A stretch of DNA of 64,000 nt, from assembly GCF_029338515.1 (NCBI RefSeq), contig NZ_CP119988.1, forward strand, positions 372,001 to 436,000. Reading direction: 5' to 3'. The position numbers and the translations under genes are program-made. The notes under the pieces are model-generated. The model was not told the DNA's origin, ran no database searches, and worked only from the letters and a program-made list of their open reading frames with translations. Origin of the DNA: Haloglomus litoreum (GTDB lineage Archaea; Halobacteriota; Halobacteria; Halobacteriales; Haloarculaceae). This document shows, in pieces, positions 34,876-42,974 of this stretch. Every line of letters begins with the position of its first letter. Position 1 is the first letter of the stretch.

Positions 34876-35096
34876 GGCGCGGCTTCGCCGCGCCTGCGGA
34901 CACCACTCGCCGTCGTGGAATCGCGGGGCGATTCCACGGGCAATCAGAACGCTCCGCGTTCTGATGACGCCAAAAAACGTTCAGAAAAAAGGCCGGCACT
35001 CGGGCGCCTGCGGCGCCCTCGTGCCGGTGAGGGCGAGAGTCCGAACGCCGTCGGAACTCGCTTCCGACGGAAGTGAAACCGCGCCGAAGGCGCGGT
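34876..35096. repeat. Cluster of six perfect or near-perfect hairpins
   Basis: Six inverted repeats occur in 221 bp, four with 3-nt loops. They are GGCGCGGC/GCCGCGCC, loop TTC (34876-34894); CGTGGAATCGC/GCGATTCCACG, loop GGG (34914-34938); ATCAGAACGC/GCGTTCTGAT, loop TCC (34943-34965); CCGGCAC..GGGCGCC/GGCGCCC..GTGCCGG, loop TGC (34993-35027); CCGTCGGAA/TTCCGACGG, loop CTCGC (35048-35070); and ACCGCGCC/GGCGCGGT, loop GAA (35078-35096). Stem sequences all differ, so this is not a tandem duplication. No coding frame is convincing. Oligo-A/T runs lie between hairpins 3 and 4. Confidence 0.85.
34972..34990 (-). terminator. Two oligo-T runs, minus strand, inside the hairpin cluster
   Basis: On the minus strand TTTTTT occurs at 34990-34985 and again at 34977-34972. 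They lie about 145 bp after the stop of the surface-protein gene at 35133 and could end its transcript after hairpins 6, 5 and 4. Confidence 0.5.
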
Positions 35097-35132
35097 ATGC
35101 ATCCCTCGCCTGTCCCCAGCACCGTTATCGAG

Positions 35133-36143
35133 TTATGTCGGCTTCCTGGCGTAGAGTGCGGAGATTATCGAGATAATCGCGACTCCCACGCCGAATCCGG
35201 GCTGTCCATCACTACTCGTCACGGGCGGCGTTCCGTCGTCCCCGTCGGTCGGGGTCGGTGAGGCGGTCGCTGTGTCCGGCGTGTCCGGGGCGTGGGGACT
35301 GGGCGAGGGGGTCGGCGGCTCCGGGCCCGCGGTGGGAGTGGTCGGCGTGGGGGTGGCGGTGGGCGTCGTCGACCCGTTGCGGTTCGCGTCCTCGGTCACG
35401 CTGAGGACGCCCAGGTCCGTCGCGCTCCCGTTGACGGTGAGCGTGAGGTCGTACTCGCCCGCGGGCAGCGGCGGGTCCGCCGGGTCCGCGAGCGTCACGT
35501 TCGCGAGCGTCGCGTTCGGGCCGGCCGCGAACACTGCGTCGGCCGTGTTCGTCGCGTTCGTGTCGAGGCTGACGACGTTGTGTCCGGGCGAGAGGTTCAG
35601 CGTGGCGTTCGCGCTGAAGTTCGCCGACCCGGAGCCGACGTGGAGCGTGGCGCGGTCGCCGCAGTCGGTGTCGATGCCGATGGCAGCGGTCCCACCTGGG
35701 CGGACACGCGTCACGGAATCCTCGAACGCCGGGCTGGTGTCCGCCGGTGCGACCACCTCGACGGTGGCGTTCGCGTTCGGCGTCATCGTGGTCCCGCTCA
35801 GGACGAACTCGTACTCGCCGGGTCGTCCGCACTCGTCGAACCGCACCGCGACGCGGCCGTCGGAGACGTTGGCGATGACCTCGTCGCCGCTGGGGGAGCC
35901 CTCGACGACGCGGTGGAGGCGCTCGGCCGGCATGTCGGGGCTGTCGATGCTGATGGTGTCGGAGCTGGTGTTGTTCACCAGCAGAGTCGTGTTCGCCCCT
36001 GCCGCGACCGTGTCGGGCTGGAACTCGGCGGTGATGGTGTCGTTGTGTGACCCTGCGACCGGCGACGGTGTCGCGGTCGTGGCGCCGGCGCCCGCGAGTG
36101 CGAGGCCGACGACGACGACCGCGAGGAGGGCATGTCGTCGCAT
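35133..36143 (-). CDS. Secreted surface glycoprotein with PGF-CTERM-like tail (1)
   Basis: A 336-residue exported protein. It has a Sec signal (MRRHALLAVVVVGLALAGAG, cleavage near ATATPSP), then a beta-rich ectodomain with many N-x-S/T sites (NATVEV, NFSANATLNLS, NATNTAD), consistent with N-glycosylation. A Thr/Pro-rich linker (TPTATPTPTTPTAGPEPPTP) leads to the tail DGQPGFGVGVAIISIISALYARKPT (PGF motif, helix, basic end). Archaeosortase A would cut at PGF and attach a lipid. It is paralogous to the next gene upstream on the same strand, 55 bp away. The ligand or role is unknown. Confidence 0.85.
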   Translation of the reverse strand: MRRHALLAVVVVGLALAGAGATTATPSPVAGSHNDTITAEFQPDTVAAGANTTLLVNNTSSDTISIDSPDMPAERLHRVVEGSPSGDEVIANVSDGRVAVRFDECGRPGEYEFVLSGTTMTPNANATVEVVAPADTSPAFEDSVTRVRPGGTAAIGIDTDCGDRATLHVGSGSANFSANATLNLSPGHNVVSLDTNATNTADAVFAAGPNATLANVTLADPADPPLPAGEYDLTLTVNGSATDLGVLSVTEDANRNGSTTPTATPTPTTPTAGPEPPTPSPSPHAPDTPDTATASPTPTDGDDGTPPVTSSDGQPGFGVGVAIISIISALYARKPT

Positions 36144-36198
36144 CGTCCGAGGACGAGTGTGGTTCCGGTAAGTGTCTTGGGCCGGGCGCGCCGCCGCC

Positions 36199-37584
36199 TC
36201 ACCGCTCCCGACGGGCGAGTACGAGCCCGAGCCCGCACAGGAGCGCGGCGAGTACCGCCGGCAGGCCGAACCCGGGCTGCCCGTCGGTCGCGGTGACCGG
36301 CGCCGCCGTCGGACTCGGTGTCGCGGTGGCCGCCGGTGACGCGTCCGGGCTCGGTGTCGCGGTGGTCGTGGTTGTCGGGGTGGACGACGGTGACCCGGTC
36401 CGGGTCGGCGTTCCCGCGCCCCCACGCCGGGTCTCGCGGGCCGTCGCCGTGGGTGTGGGTGTCGCCGTGACCGTCGGTCCGGCGGTCGGCGTGGCCGTCG
36501 GTGTCGCCGTCGACCGGACCCGGAACGTCCCGACGTCCTGCTGGCGGCCGCCCTGGTACACCGTCAGGCGGTAGTTACCGGGCGGGAGCGCGTCGGCGTC
36601 GGGGCGGCGCTCGACGGTCGCGTTCGCGAAGGTGGCGCCGGTGGTCGCGTCGAACAGCTCGTCCGGCGGCGCCGAGCCCGCGACCGCCGTGTCGAACCGG
36701 AGTTCGCCGTAGTTGTTCTCGCGGGTGGTGGTGAACGTCGCGTTCGCGAGGAACGAGGCGTTCGCCGAGCCGATGCGGACGGTCACGCTCGGCTGGCAGC
36801 GGGTCAGGACGCCGATGCCGGCGGTCTCGCCGGGGTCGACGGTGACGGGTGACTCGTCGAGGAGGACCCTGGTCTCGGTGGTCGCATCCAGCCCGACGCG
36901 CTCGGTCGTCGTCGCGCCGGTCGAGACACCCTCGATGGTGAACTCGTACTCGCCGGCACGGCAGGCGAAGGTCGCGGGGAACTCCATCCCCAGCCGCCCG
37001 TCCGAGACGGGGACCCGGACGCCGTCGGCGGTCCCGGTCCCGCCGGTCAGGTCGGCGAGGGTGCCGAGGTCGAGGCGCTCGGAGCGGACGTAGACGGCGT
37101 CGTCGTCGCTGGCCCGAACGTTGAACGACGCGCTCCCGCCGTCCGCGCCGACCTCGACGGTCGTCTGCCGAGGGACGACGCGGAAGGTGCAGTCGAGCAC
37201 CTCCCATGAGGCGTCGGAGGCGTTCCCGGTCCCGACCTGGTAGCCCGTCCCGTCGACCACGACCGGCGCCCCGCTCGCGTTGCGCAGGACGTAGACCCCC
37301 TGGAGGCCGCTCGTCGGGACCACTCCGGTCGCGTTCGCGTCGAGGGCGACCTCCTTCTCCGGCGGCGCGAGCGGCGGCGGGTCCTCCGTCGTGACCTCGT
37401 AGGTGGCGTTGGCGCTGCTGTTTGTGGCGCCGAAGAAGGCCTCCTGTCCCTCACAGTACGGCTCGCCGGAGGTGAGCGTCGCGTTCGAGTCGGTTCGGTC
37501 GTCGTCGATCGCCGCCGCGGGTGGCGCGAGCGCGAGTATCCCCACCACCACCAGCGCGACGACCAGGGAGGGAACGGGTCGCAT
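36199..37584 (-). CDS. Secreted surface glycoprotein with PGF-CTERM tail (2)
   Basis: A 461-residue relative of the preceding protein. It has the signal peptide MRPVPSLVVALVVVGILALAPPAAA and a long beta-rich ectodomain with N-glycosylation sequons, then a Thr/Pro linker (TPTATPTAGPTVTATPTPTA). The tail QPGFGLPAVLAALLCGLGLVLARRER is a textbook PGF-CTERM. Both proteins share GGTAAIGIDTDCG / GETAGIGVLTRCQ and GEYEFVLSGT / GEYEFTIEGV blocks, so they arose by duplication, with an extra N-terminal domain in this one. It is probably an S-layer-associated lipoprotein-like component. Confidence 0.87.
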   Translation of the reverse strand: MRPVPSLVVALVVVGILALAPPAAAIDDDRTDSNATLTSGEPYCEGQEAFFGATNSSANATYEVTTEDPPPLAPPEKEVALDANATGVVPTSGLQGVYVLRNASGAPVVVDGTGYQVGTGNASDASWEVLDCTFRVVPRQTTVEVGADGGSASFNVRASDDDAVYVRSERLDLGTLADLTGGTGTADGVRVPVSDGRLGMEFPATFACRAGEYEFTIEGVSTGATTTERVGLDATTETRVLLDESPVTVDPGETAGIGVLTRCQPSVTVRIGSANASFLANATFTTTRENNYGELRFDTAVAGSAPPDELFDATTGATFANATVERRPDADALPPGNYRLTVYQGGRQQDVGTFRVRSTATPTATPTAGPTVTATPTPTATARETRRGGAGTPTRTGSPSSTPTTTTTATPSPDASPAATATPSPTAAPVTATDGQPGFGLPAVLAALLCGLGLVLARRER

Positions 37585-37683
37585 ATCCTCGGGTTCCACT
37601 CGCCTGTAAAGAAACCTCTGGACACTGCTACCGCGGCACGTGCGACCAGTAGGCTGACGACCCTGGCGTCCGGTTCCAGCCGC

Positions 37684-38271
37684 ATGGACCCCGTGAACGC
37701 CGCCGACCTGGAGTGGACGGAGACCGAGGAGGGCGCGACCCACTTCCGCCGGAAGCAACTCGCCGCCGCTGCGGGTGGCGAGCGCATCGGGACGAGCCTC
37801 TACGAACTCCCGCCCGGCGCCCGCTCGTGGCCGCTCCACTACCACAGGGGCAACGAGGAGGCGTTCTTCGTGCTCGCCGGCGAGGGGCGGCTCCGGACCG
37901 ACGAGACGGACGATGCCGAGGACGGCCACCCCGTCGAAGCGGGCGACTACGTCGCCTGCCCGGCCGACGAGCGTGGCGCCCACCAGCTCGTCAACACGGG
38001 CGAGGCACCGCTGCGCTTCCTGGCCGTCTCGACCATGCACGAGCCCGACGTGGCCGTCTACCCCGAATCCGGGACCGTCGGCACCTTCGTCGGCCGGGCG
38101 CCGGGTGGGGAGGGTGATGCGTCGCCGGCGTTCTACCGGGAGGCCGACGCCGTCGGCTACTGGGACGACGACGGCCCCGGCGGTCGGCACGCCGCCGGGA
38201 GCGAGGGTGAGGACACCGAGCGGCGTGCGGCTGACGGCGACGAACCCGACGACGGCGACCGGGAGGCGTAG
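37684..38271 (+). CDS. Cupin-domain protein (1)
   Basis: A 195-residue single-domain cupin. The metal-binding motif is WPLHYHRGNEEAFFVLAGEG (G-x5-HxH-x4-E), and the second cupin motif appears as CPADERGAHQLVNTGEAPLRFLAVS. The last 60 residues are acidic, Gly-rich and probably disordered. Such proteins may act as sugar-phosphate isomerases, dioxygenases or plain sensors; nothing here decides. It is followed within 31 bp by a second, different cupin. Confidence 0.85.
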   Translation: MDPVNAADLEWTETEEGATHFRRKQLAAAAGGERIGTSLYELPPGARSWPLHYHRGNEEAFFVLAGEGRLRTDETDDAEDGHPVEAGDYVACPADERGAHQLVNTGEAPLRFLAVSTMHEPDVAVYPESGTVGTFVGRAPGGEGDASPAFYREADAVGYWDDDGPGGRHAAGSEGEDTERRAADGDEPDDGDREA

Positions 38272-38302
38272 GCTTTAGTCGGCCACCCCCGACGGGCCGG
38301 CC

Positions 38303-38770
38303 ATGGAACACGTGCGCATCGAGGACGTGGACTCGTGGATGAGCCCGGCGAGCGCGAAGCGGCCGCTCTCGAAGGCGCTCGGCACCGAGGACGTCACCAT
38401 CAACCACTACGAACTCGCGCCTGGCGAGAGCTTCGCCTTCGGCTACCACCAGCACGAGGGGCAGGAGGAGGTCTTCTACGTGCTGGAGGGCACCGCAACG
38501 TTCGAGATCGAGGAGGGCGAGGTCCGTGTGGCACAGGGCGAGGCCGTCCGCTTCGCGCCGGGCGAGTGGCAGCAGGGGACCAACGAGACCGACGAGCGCG
38601 TCGTGGCACTCGCCATCGGTGCGCCCGCCGAGATGGGCGAGACGACCATCCTCCGCGAGTGCGGGGACTGCGGCGAGCGGACCGAGCAGGCCGTCCAGCC
38701 GACCGACGAGAAGGACGCCCTGGTGACCGTCTGCCAGGACTGCGGCGCCGAGACCGGTCGGTTCGACTGA
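38303..38770 (+). CDS. Cupin-domain protein (2) with C-terminal zinc-ribbon-like tail
   Basis: A 155-residue protein. The cupin core has FAFGYHQHEGQEEVFYVLEG (His-x-His and Glu ligands) and GEAVRFAPGEWQQGTNETDERVVALAIG. The C-terminal 40 residues add a zinc-ribbon-like CGDCGERTEQAV ... VCQDCGAETGRFD, so it combines a cupin with a metal-binding knuckle pair. It is next to another cupin on the same strand and they may be co-transcribed. Function is unknown. Confidence 0.85.
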   Translation: MEHVRIEDVDSWMSPASAKRPLSKALGTEDVTINHYELAPGESFAFGYHQHEGQEEVFYVLEGTATFEIEEGEVRVAQGEAVRFAPGEWQQGTNETDERVVALAIGAPAEMGETTILRECGDCGERTEQAVQPTDEKDALVTVCQDCGAETGRFD

Positions 38771-38850
38771 TCCGAGGCCCTCGTAGCCGGACGACGGTTC
38801 GTCGCCCCGTCGCCGGAAGCCACTCGACGCTCGCGCCCCTACGGCCGCAC

Positions 38851-39249
38851 ATGGACACGCGTGACGCGGGCGAGCGCGAGCCGGCGTGGCTCGTCTACGA
38901 CGACGACTGCGGCTTCTGCTCGTGGTGGGCCGCGATCGCCGCCGAGTACACCGACCTCGGCATCGTCGGGTTCGGGGCGCTCACCGACGAGGAGCGGGCC
39001 CGCCTCCCCGACGACTACGAGGACTGCGCCCATCTCCTGACCGAGGACGAGGTCCGTTCGTGTGGCGCGGCCATCGAGGCCGTCCTCGACCGGCTGGGCG
39101 TCCTCCCCCGGGAACTGCGGCTCTTCCTGAACCAGACCGCCGACTACGGGCCGCTGCGTGAGCGACTGTATCGCGCGGCGGCCGACCGCCGGGCCTGGTG
39201 GGGACGGTTCGTCTCCGAGGAGCCACCCGAACGCCGCGAGCCGCGGTGA
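38851..39249 (+). CDS. DCC-family (DUF393) thiol-disulfide-like protein
   Basis: A 132-residue protein. The diagnostic motif is VYDDDCGFCSWWA near residue 17: DDxCxxC, the basis of the DCC family name. The C-terminal half is helical (LRLFLNQTADYGPLRERLYRA). The two Cys suggest a thioredoxin-like redox activity, which is inferred from the family. ATG 38851 was chosen because the DCC core starts shortly after it and the upstream frame is non-homologous. Confidence 0.85.
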   Translation: MDTRDAGEREPAWLVYDDDCGFCSWWAAIAAEYTDLGIVGFGALTDEERARLPDDYEDCAHLLTEDEVRSCGAAIEAVLDRLGVLPRELRLFLNQTADYGPLRERLYRAAADRRAWWGRFVSEEPPERREPR

Positions 39250-39337
39250 CAGCGGCGCCGCACCGGCCACCGGCAGCCGCGCGTGCCTCGCCGGGGTCGG
39301 CGAAGACGTATGGCGCTGGCGCCACCCACTCCGATCG

Positions 39338-39994
39338 ATGGCAGACACGGCTCTGGTCGCGGGGGTCGGCCCGCGCATCGGCGAAGCGGTCGTCCGGCGG
39401 TTCCACGCCGCCGGCTACGATGTCGGCATGTTCGCGCGGTCGGGCGAGTTCATCGAGGCGCTGGCCGCCGACCTCGGTGAGAGGGTCACGGCCGTCGAGA
39501 CGGATGTCACCGACGAGAGCGCCGTCGCCGCCGGGGTCGAGACGGTCCGCGAGGCGCACGGCCCGATCGAGGCGCTGGTACTGAACGCGAGCGGGGGCGC
39601 CGGGCGCCCGTTCGAGGACGCGAGCGTCGACCGGCTCCGGTCGCTGTTCGACATCCGGGTAGCGGGGTCGCTCGCGTGTGTGCAGGCGGCCGCGGACGAC
39701 CTCCGCGAGATCGGGGGGACGGTCCTGTTCAGCGGGACGACGTTCGCCGAGGCGGCGAGCCCGGACCAGGTCGAGTGGGGCGCGGTCGCGCCCGGGACCC
39801 GCGGCCTCGCGAGGACGCTCGCGCAGTCGCTCGAGTCGGTGCAGGTCACGTACGTCAGCATCGGGACGGCGGTCCGACCGGACGCCGACGGGGAGCGTGC
39901 GCTCGCCGCCGAGACGGTCGCCGAGCGGTACCTCGACCTCGTCGAGCGCGAGGACGCGGTGACGCGTGAACTGGACCTGTACCGGCGGGGGTAG
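39338..39994 (+). CDS. Short-chain dehydrogenase/reductase-like protein lacking the catalytic Tyr
   Basis: A 218-residue Rossmann protein. The cofactor loop is ALVAGVGPRIGEAVVRRF (GxxxGIG-like), and ALVLNASGG is the NAG-equivalent strand. The position of the usual YxxxK motif reads VEWGAVAPGTRGLARTLAQS, so the Tyr is Trp and the Lys is Pro or Gly. Substrate-binding Ser is present in LFSGTTF. Reductase activity by the ordinary SDR mechanism is therefore unlikely, although the fold and cofactor binding may be kept. It is a lone gene, convergent with glutaryl-CoA dehydrogenase. Confidence 0.8.
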   Translation: MADTALVAGVGPRIGEAVVRRFHAAGYDVGMFARSGEFIEALAADLGERVTAVETDVTDESAVAAGVETVREAHGPIEALVLNASGGAGRPFEDASVDRLRSLFDIRVAGSLACVQAAADDLREIGGTVLFSGTTFAEAASPDQVEWGAVAPGTRGLARTLAQSLESVQVTYVSIGTAVRPDADGERALAAETVAERYLDLVEREDAVTRELDLYRRG

Positions 39995-40060
39995 TAGGAC
40001 GAAGCGGAGACGGCGGCGACCGCGAGCCGCGGCCGGGACGCCGCGGCCGAGCTGGGGCCG

Positions 40061-41224
40061 CTACTCGAAGGCGGGGATGCCGGTGAGGTCGTGGCCGAGG
40101 ATGAGCGAGTGGATGTCGTGGGTGCCCTCGTAGGTGTAGACGGTCTCCAGATTGGCCATGTGGCGCATCGGGGAGTAGTCGGCCGTGATGCCGTTTCCAC
40201 CCAGCATCTCGCGGGCGATGCGCGACTGGTCGCGCGCCATCCGGACGTTGTTGCGCTTGGCCATCGACACCTGCTCGGGCCGCAGGTCACCGCGCTCCTT
40301 CAGCTCCGTGAGCCGGTAGGCGAGCAGCTGTGCGGTGGTGATCTGGGTGGCCATCTCGGCGAGTTTCTCCTGCTGGAGCTGGAAACTGCCGATGGGCTTG
40401 CCGAACTGCTCGCGGTCGGTCGCGTACTGGCGGGCCGTCTCGAAGCAATCGCGCGCCGCGCCGATGGCGCCCCAGGCGATACCGTAGCGGGCCTGTGTCA
40501 GGCAGGACAGCGGGCCCTTCATCCCCTCGACACCGGGCAGCACGTTCGCCTCGGGCACGTAGACGTTCGAGAGCTCGATCTGCCCGGTGATGGAGGCCCG
40601 GAGCGAGAGTTTCTCGTCGATCTTCGGTGTCTCGACGCCGTCGCGGTCCGTCTCCACGAGGAAGCCCCGAACCGGATTATCGGGCGCGGAGCGGTCCTTC
40701 GCCCAGACGACCGCCACGTCCGCGAGCGGCGAGTTCGTGATCCAGGTCTTGGTGCCGTTGAGGATGTACCCGTCGTCCTCGGCCTCGGCGTGGGTCTCCA
40801 TCCGCGACGGGTTCGAGCCGTGGTTGGGCTCGGTGAGGCCGAAACAGCCGATCTTCTCGCCCGTCCCCATCTCCTCGAGCCACTCGTCCTTCTGTGCCTC
40901 GCTGCCGTACGTGTAGATGGGATACATCACCAGCGAGCCCTGGACGGAGGCCATCGAGCGCAGCCCCGAGTCACCCGCTTCGAGCTCCTGCATCAGGATG
41001 CCGTAGGCGGTCTCCGAGAGGTCCGGCAGGCCGTAGCCCGAGAGGTTCGGCGCGTAGAAGCCCAGTTCACCCATCTCCTCGATGAGGTCCATCGGGAACG
41101 TCCCCTCGATCCAGTGGTCCGCCACCACCGGCTTGACCTCGTCCTCGACGAACTCACGCGCCGTATCCCGCACCATCCGCTCCTCCTCCGTCAGATCCGA
41201 CTCCAGGTCCACGTAATCGAGCAT
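40061..41224 (-). CDS. gcdH: Acyl-CoA dehydrogenase, glutaryl-CoA dehydrogenase type
   Basis: A 387-residue flavoenzyme. The N-terminal sequence LTEEERMVRDTAREFVEDEV and the FAD/substrate loop CFGLTEPNHGSNPSRMETHA are typical of the superfamily. LSLRASITGQIELSNVYVPE and the catalytic region TYEGTHDIHSLILGHDLTG match glutaryl-CoA dehydrogenase, including the Glu base. The enzyme would oxidise and decarboxylate glutaryl-CoA to crotonyl-CoA, linking lysine/tryptophan breakdown to beta-oxidation. Other pathway genes are not adjacent. Crotonobetainyl/related acyl-CoA dehydrogenases are an alternative. Confidence 0.88.
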   Translation of the reverse strand: MLDYVDLESDLTEEERMVRDTAREFVEDEVKPVVADHWIEGTFPMDLIEEMGELGFYAPNLSGYGLPDLSETAYGILMQELEAGDSGLRSMASVQGSLVMYPIYTYGSEAQKDEWLEEMGTGEKIGCFGLTEPNHGSNPSRMETHAEAEDDGYILNGTKTWITNSPLADVAVVWAKDRSAPDNPVRGFLVETDRDGVETPKIDEKLSLRASITGQIELSNVYVPEANVLPGVEGMKGPLSCLTQARYGIAWGAIGAARDCFETARQYATDREQFGKPIGSFQLQQEKLAEMATQITTAQLLAYRLTELKERGDLRPEQVSMAKRNNVRMARDQSRIAREMLGGNGITADYSPMRHMANLETVYTYEGTHDIHSLILGHDLTGIPAFE

Positions 41225-41287
41225 ACCCGCACCAAGGGAAGCGCGCGGAAAAACGTGCGGGTCCGGCCGTCCATCCACGGCTCAGTT

Positions 41288-41848
41288 ATGCGCTCGACCC
41301 GAAGCGAGGGGGCTTTGAGGCCGGCAGCCCGCCGGGGAGACGTGTCGCAGACGCGGCTCGCGCTCCGGACGGGTGTCGTCTCGGCGGCCCTGCTGGTCGT
41401 CGCCGGCGGGGCGGCCTGGCTGACGGGCCTGCCGGCGCTGTTCCCGAGCCTCGGCCCGACGGCGTACGTGCTGGCCGACCGGCCCGATGCCCCGGAGACC
41501 CACCCACGAAGGGTGATCGGCGGGCACGCCATCGGCGTCGCTGCCGGGCTAGCGTGCTACGCGCTCGTGGCCGGCGACGGGAGCGTCGCCACCGTCCCGC
41601 CGCCGGAGTCGCTCGCTGGGCTCCGGCTCGCCGCTGCGGGCGTCTGCAGCGTCGGGCTGACGACGGGCGCGATGCTCGCAACGGACCTCCAGCACGCCCC
41701 CGCCTGCGCGACGACGCTCATCGTCTCGCTGGGGCTGTTGTCCACGGCGGCCGAGGGACTGCTCGTCGTCGCCGCAGTCTCCGGCGTGGTGGCGGTCCAC
41801 CGGGTCGCACGCGCCGCGATGGTGACGGCGAGGCGGAACCAGCCGTAA
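41288..41848 (+). CDS. HPP-family membrane protein
   Basis: A 186-residue membrane protein with about four helices. The HPP-family segment is FPSLGPTAYVLADRPDAPETHPRR followed by VIGGHAIGVAAGLACYAL. The helical part near the end (CATTLIVSLGLLSTAAEGLLVVAA) includes the second family block AxATTLI. Some HPP proteins transport nitrite; others are unknown. ATG 41288 starts a basic N-tail before helix 1. The start lies 63 bp from the divergent gcdH start. Confidence 0.8.
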   Translation: MRSTRSEGALRPAARRGDVSQTRLALRTGVVSAALLVVAGGAAWLTGLPALFPSLGPTAYVLADRPDAPETHPRRVIGGHAIGVAAGLACYALVAGDGSVATVPPPESLAGLRLAAAGVCSVGLTTGAMLATDLQHAPACATTLIVSLGLLSTAAEGLLVVAAVSGVVAVHRVARAAMVTARRNQP

Positions 41849-41909
41849 TCCAACGACACTCCAAATTATTCGGTTGTATGGATTTTAAAAGTATAGGTGT
41901 CGGAATACT

Positions 41910-42401
41910 CTAGAAACTCTCGGTCTCCGCGCGTTCGCCCTCGTTCCGTCGGTCGTACTGCCGGGCGATGGCTTCGATCCACGCCAGTTTCAGCCCGGAG
42001 GCGAGGACCGTCGCCACGACCAGTTCCCGCGGTCGGCGGCGGAGTGCGGCCACGAGCGCGACGACGTTCGCGGCTGCCCCCGCGAGGTTGATGGCGTTCG
42101 GCCAGCCCAGCCCCAGCGTCCCGCGTCCCTGGTCGAGCCACCACCGCTCGGCGCGCACGACGCGGGTCATCCAGCTCTCGGTGTCCGGGTCCGGTGGCGA
42201 GAAGAGGAACGGGTTGACGACGACCCAGCCGAGGACGAGCGCGAGCAGCCGCTTGCTCCGCAGGTAGACCGCGAGCATCAGCGCCGGCCCGGCCGGGACC
42301 CGGCTCCAGCCGCTCCAGGGGTTCTCGTGGCGGGCCCACATCGTCGCTTCGAGGCGTTCGCGGAGGCTGTCGGAGGTGTTCTCGACCGTATCGGGGACCA
42401 T
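41910..42401 (-). CDS. Small membrane protein, unknown function
   Basis: A 163-residue protein with four hydrophobic stretches. The N-terminal half reads MWARHENPWSGWSRVPAGPAL then LMLAVYLRS and LLALVLGWVVVNPFLF. A soluble loop FSPPDPDTESWMTRVVRAER with a WWL motif follows, then AINLAGAAANVVALVAALRR and the last helix. The WARHxNPxSGWSR pattern recalls the DUF6653-like family, but I am not certain. Its start abuts the repeat region. Confidence 0.65.
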   Translation of the reverse strand: MVPDTVENTSDSLRERLEATMWARHENPWSGWSRVPAGPALMLAVYLRSKRLLALVLGWVVVNPFLFSPPDPDTESWMTRVVRAERWWLDQGRGTLGLGWPNAINLAGAAANVVALVAALRRRPRELVVATVLASGLKLAWIEAIARQYDRRNEGERAETESF

Positions 42402-42974
42402 GGTCGAATAGAGGTTGGGTGGTGAGGTGAGTGTTTCCCGGGAGTTCGTAGGTTGCGACGGCAAAGAGGCCGGACAGGAAGCCCCCGGTCGCTCGACGTT
42501 CCGGGACTCGCTGTCGTTCGAGAGAGCGAAGCTCTCTCGTGATGACGAGAGACGCCGTAGGCGTCTCTCGAACCACGCTCCTCGCCTCGCTCCCTCTGGT
42601 CGCTCGGCTGCGGTGCTTGCGTCGCCCGGGAACGGTCGAGCGACCGGCCCCTTCCATTCCCACCCGAGACTGTTCGGTCCACGGAGCGCACGCAGCGAGC
42701 TATCGTGGTGTGGACGCGACCGTGGAACACCGAACCGGGCGGGACTGAAAGGGGCCGGACGCTCGGCGTCGCCCCGACGAGGTAAGCACCGCAACGGCGG
42801 GAACGGAGTGACCGGAGTGAGGAGCGTGGTTCGAGAGAGCGAAGCTCTCTCGTCATCCCGAAAATCTCCGATCTTCCGAGACAGCGAGTCCCGGCGGCCC
42901 GAGCGTCCGGGGGCTTTCAACAGCCGCTTCTCTGGTTGTTGTTCAGCTCACCGAGGAACCTCGTGCGCTCTCGC
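42402..42974. other. Gene-free interval filled by intergenic repeat copy C
   Basis: There is no convincing gene. Frames here are long only because of GC content. Most of it is the head-to-head repeat at 42477-42918. Confidence 0.7.
42477..42918. repeat. Intergenic repeat copy C, head-to-head pair
   Basis: The left half reads inward: GGAAGCCCCCGG, then hairpin CGAGAGAGC/GCTCTCTCG with loop GAA (42519-42539), hairpin CGAGAGACGCC/GGCGTCTCTCG with loop GTA (42546-42570), and a degenerate core GGCCCCTTCCATTCC near 42646. The right half reads outward: core GGGCGGGACTGAAAGGGGCC (42737-42756), GGTAAGCACCGCAACGG, hairpin CGAGAGAGC/GCTCTCTCG with loop GAA (42832-42852), and the end CCGGGGGCTTTC (42907-42918). 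It has the same architecture as copy A. Confidence 0.8.
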
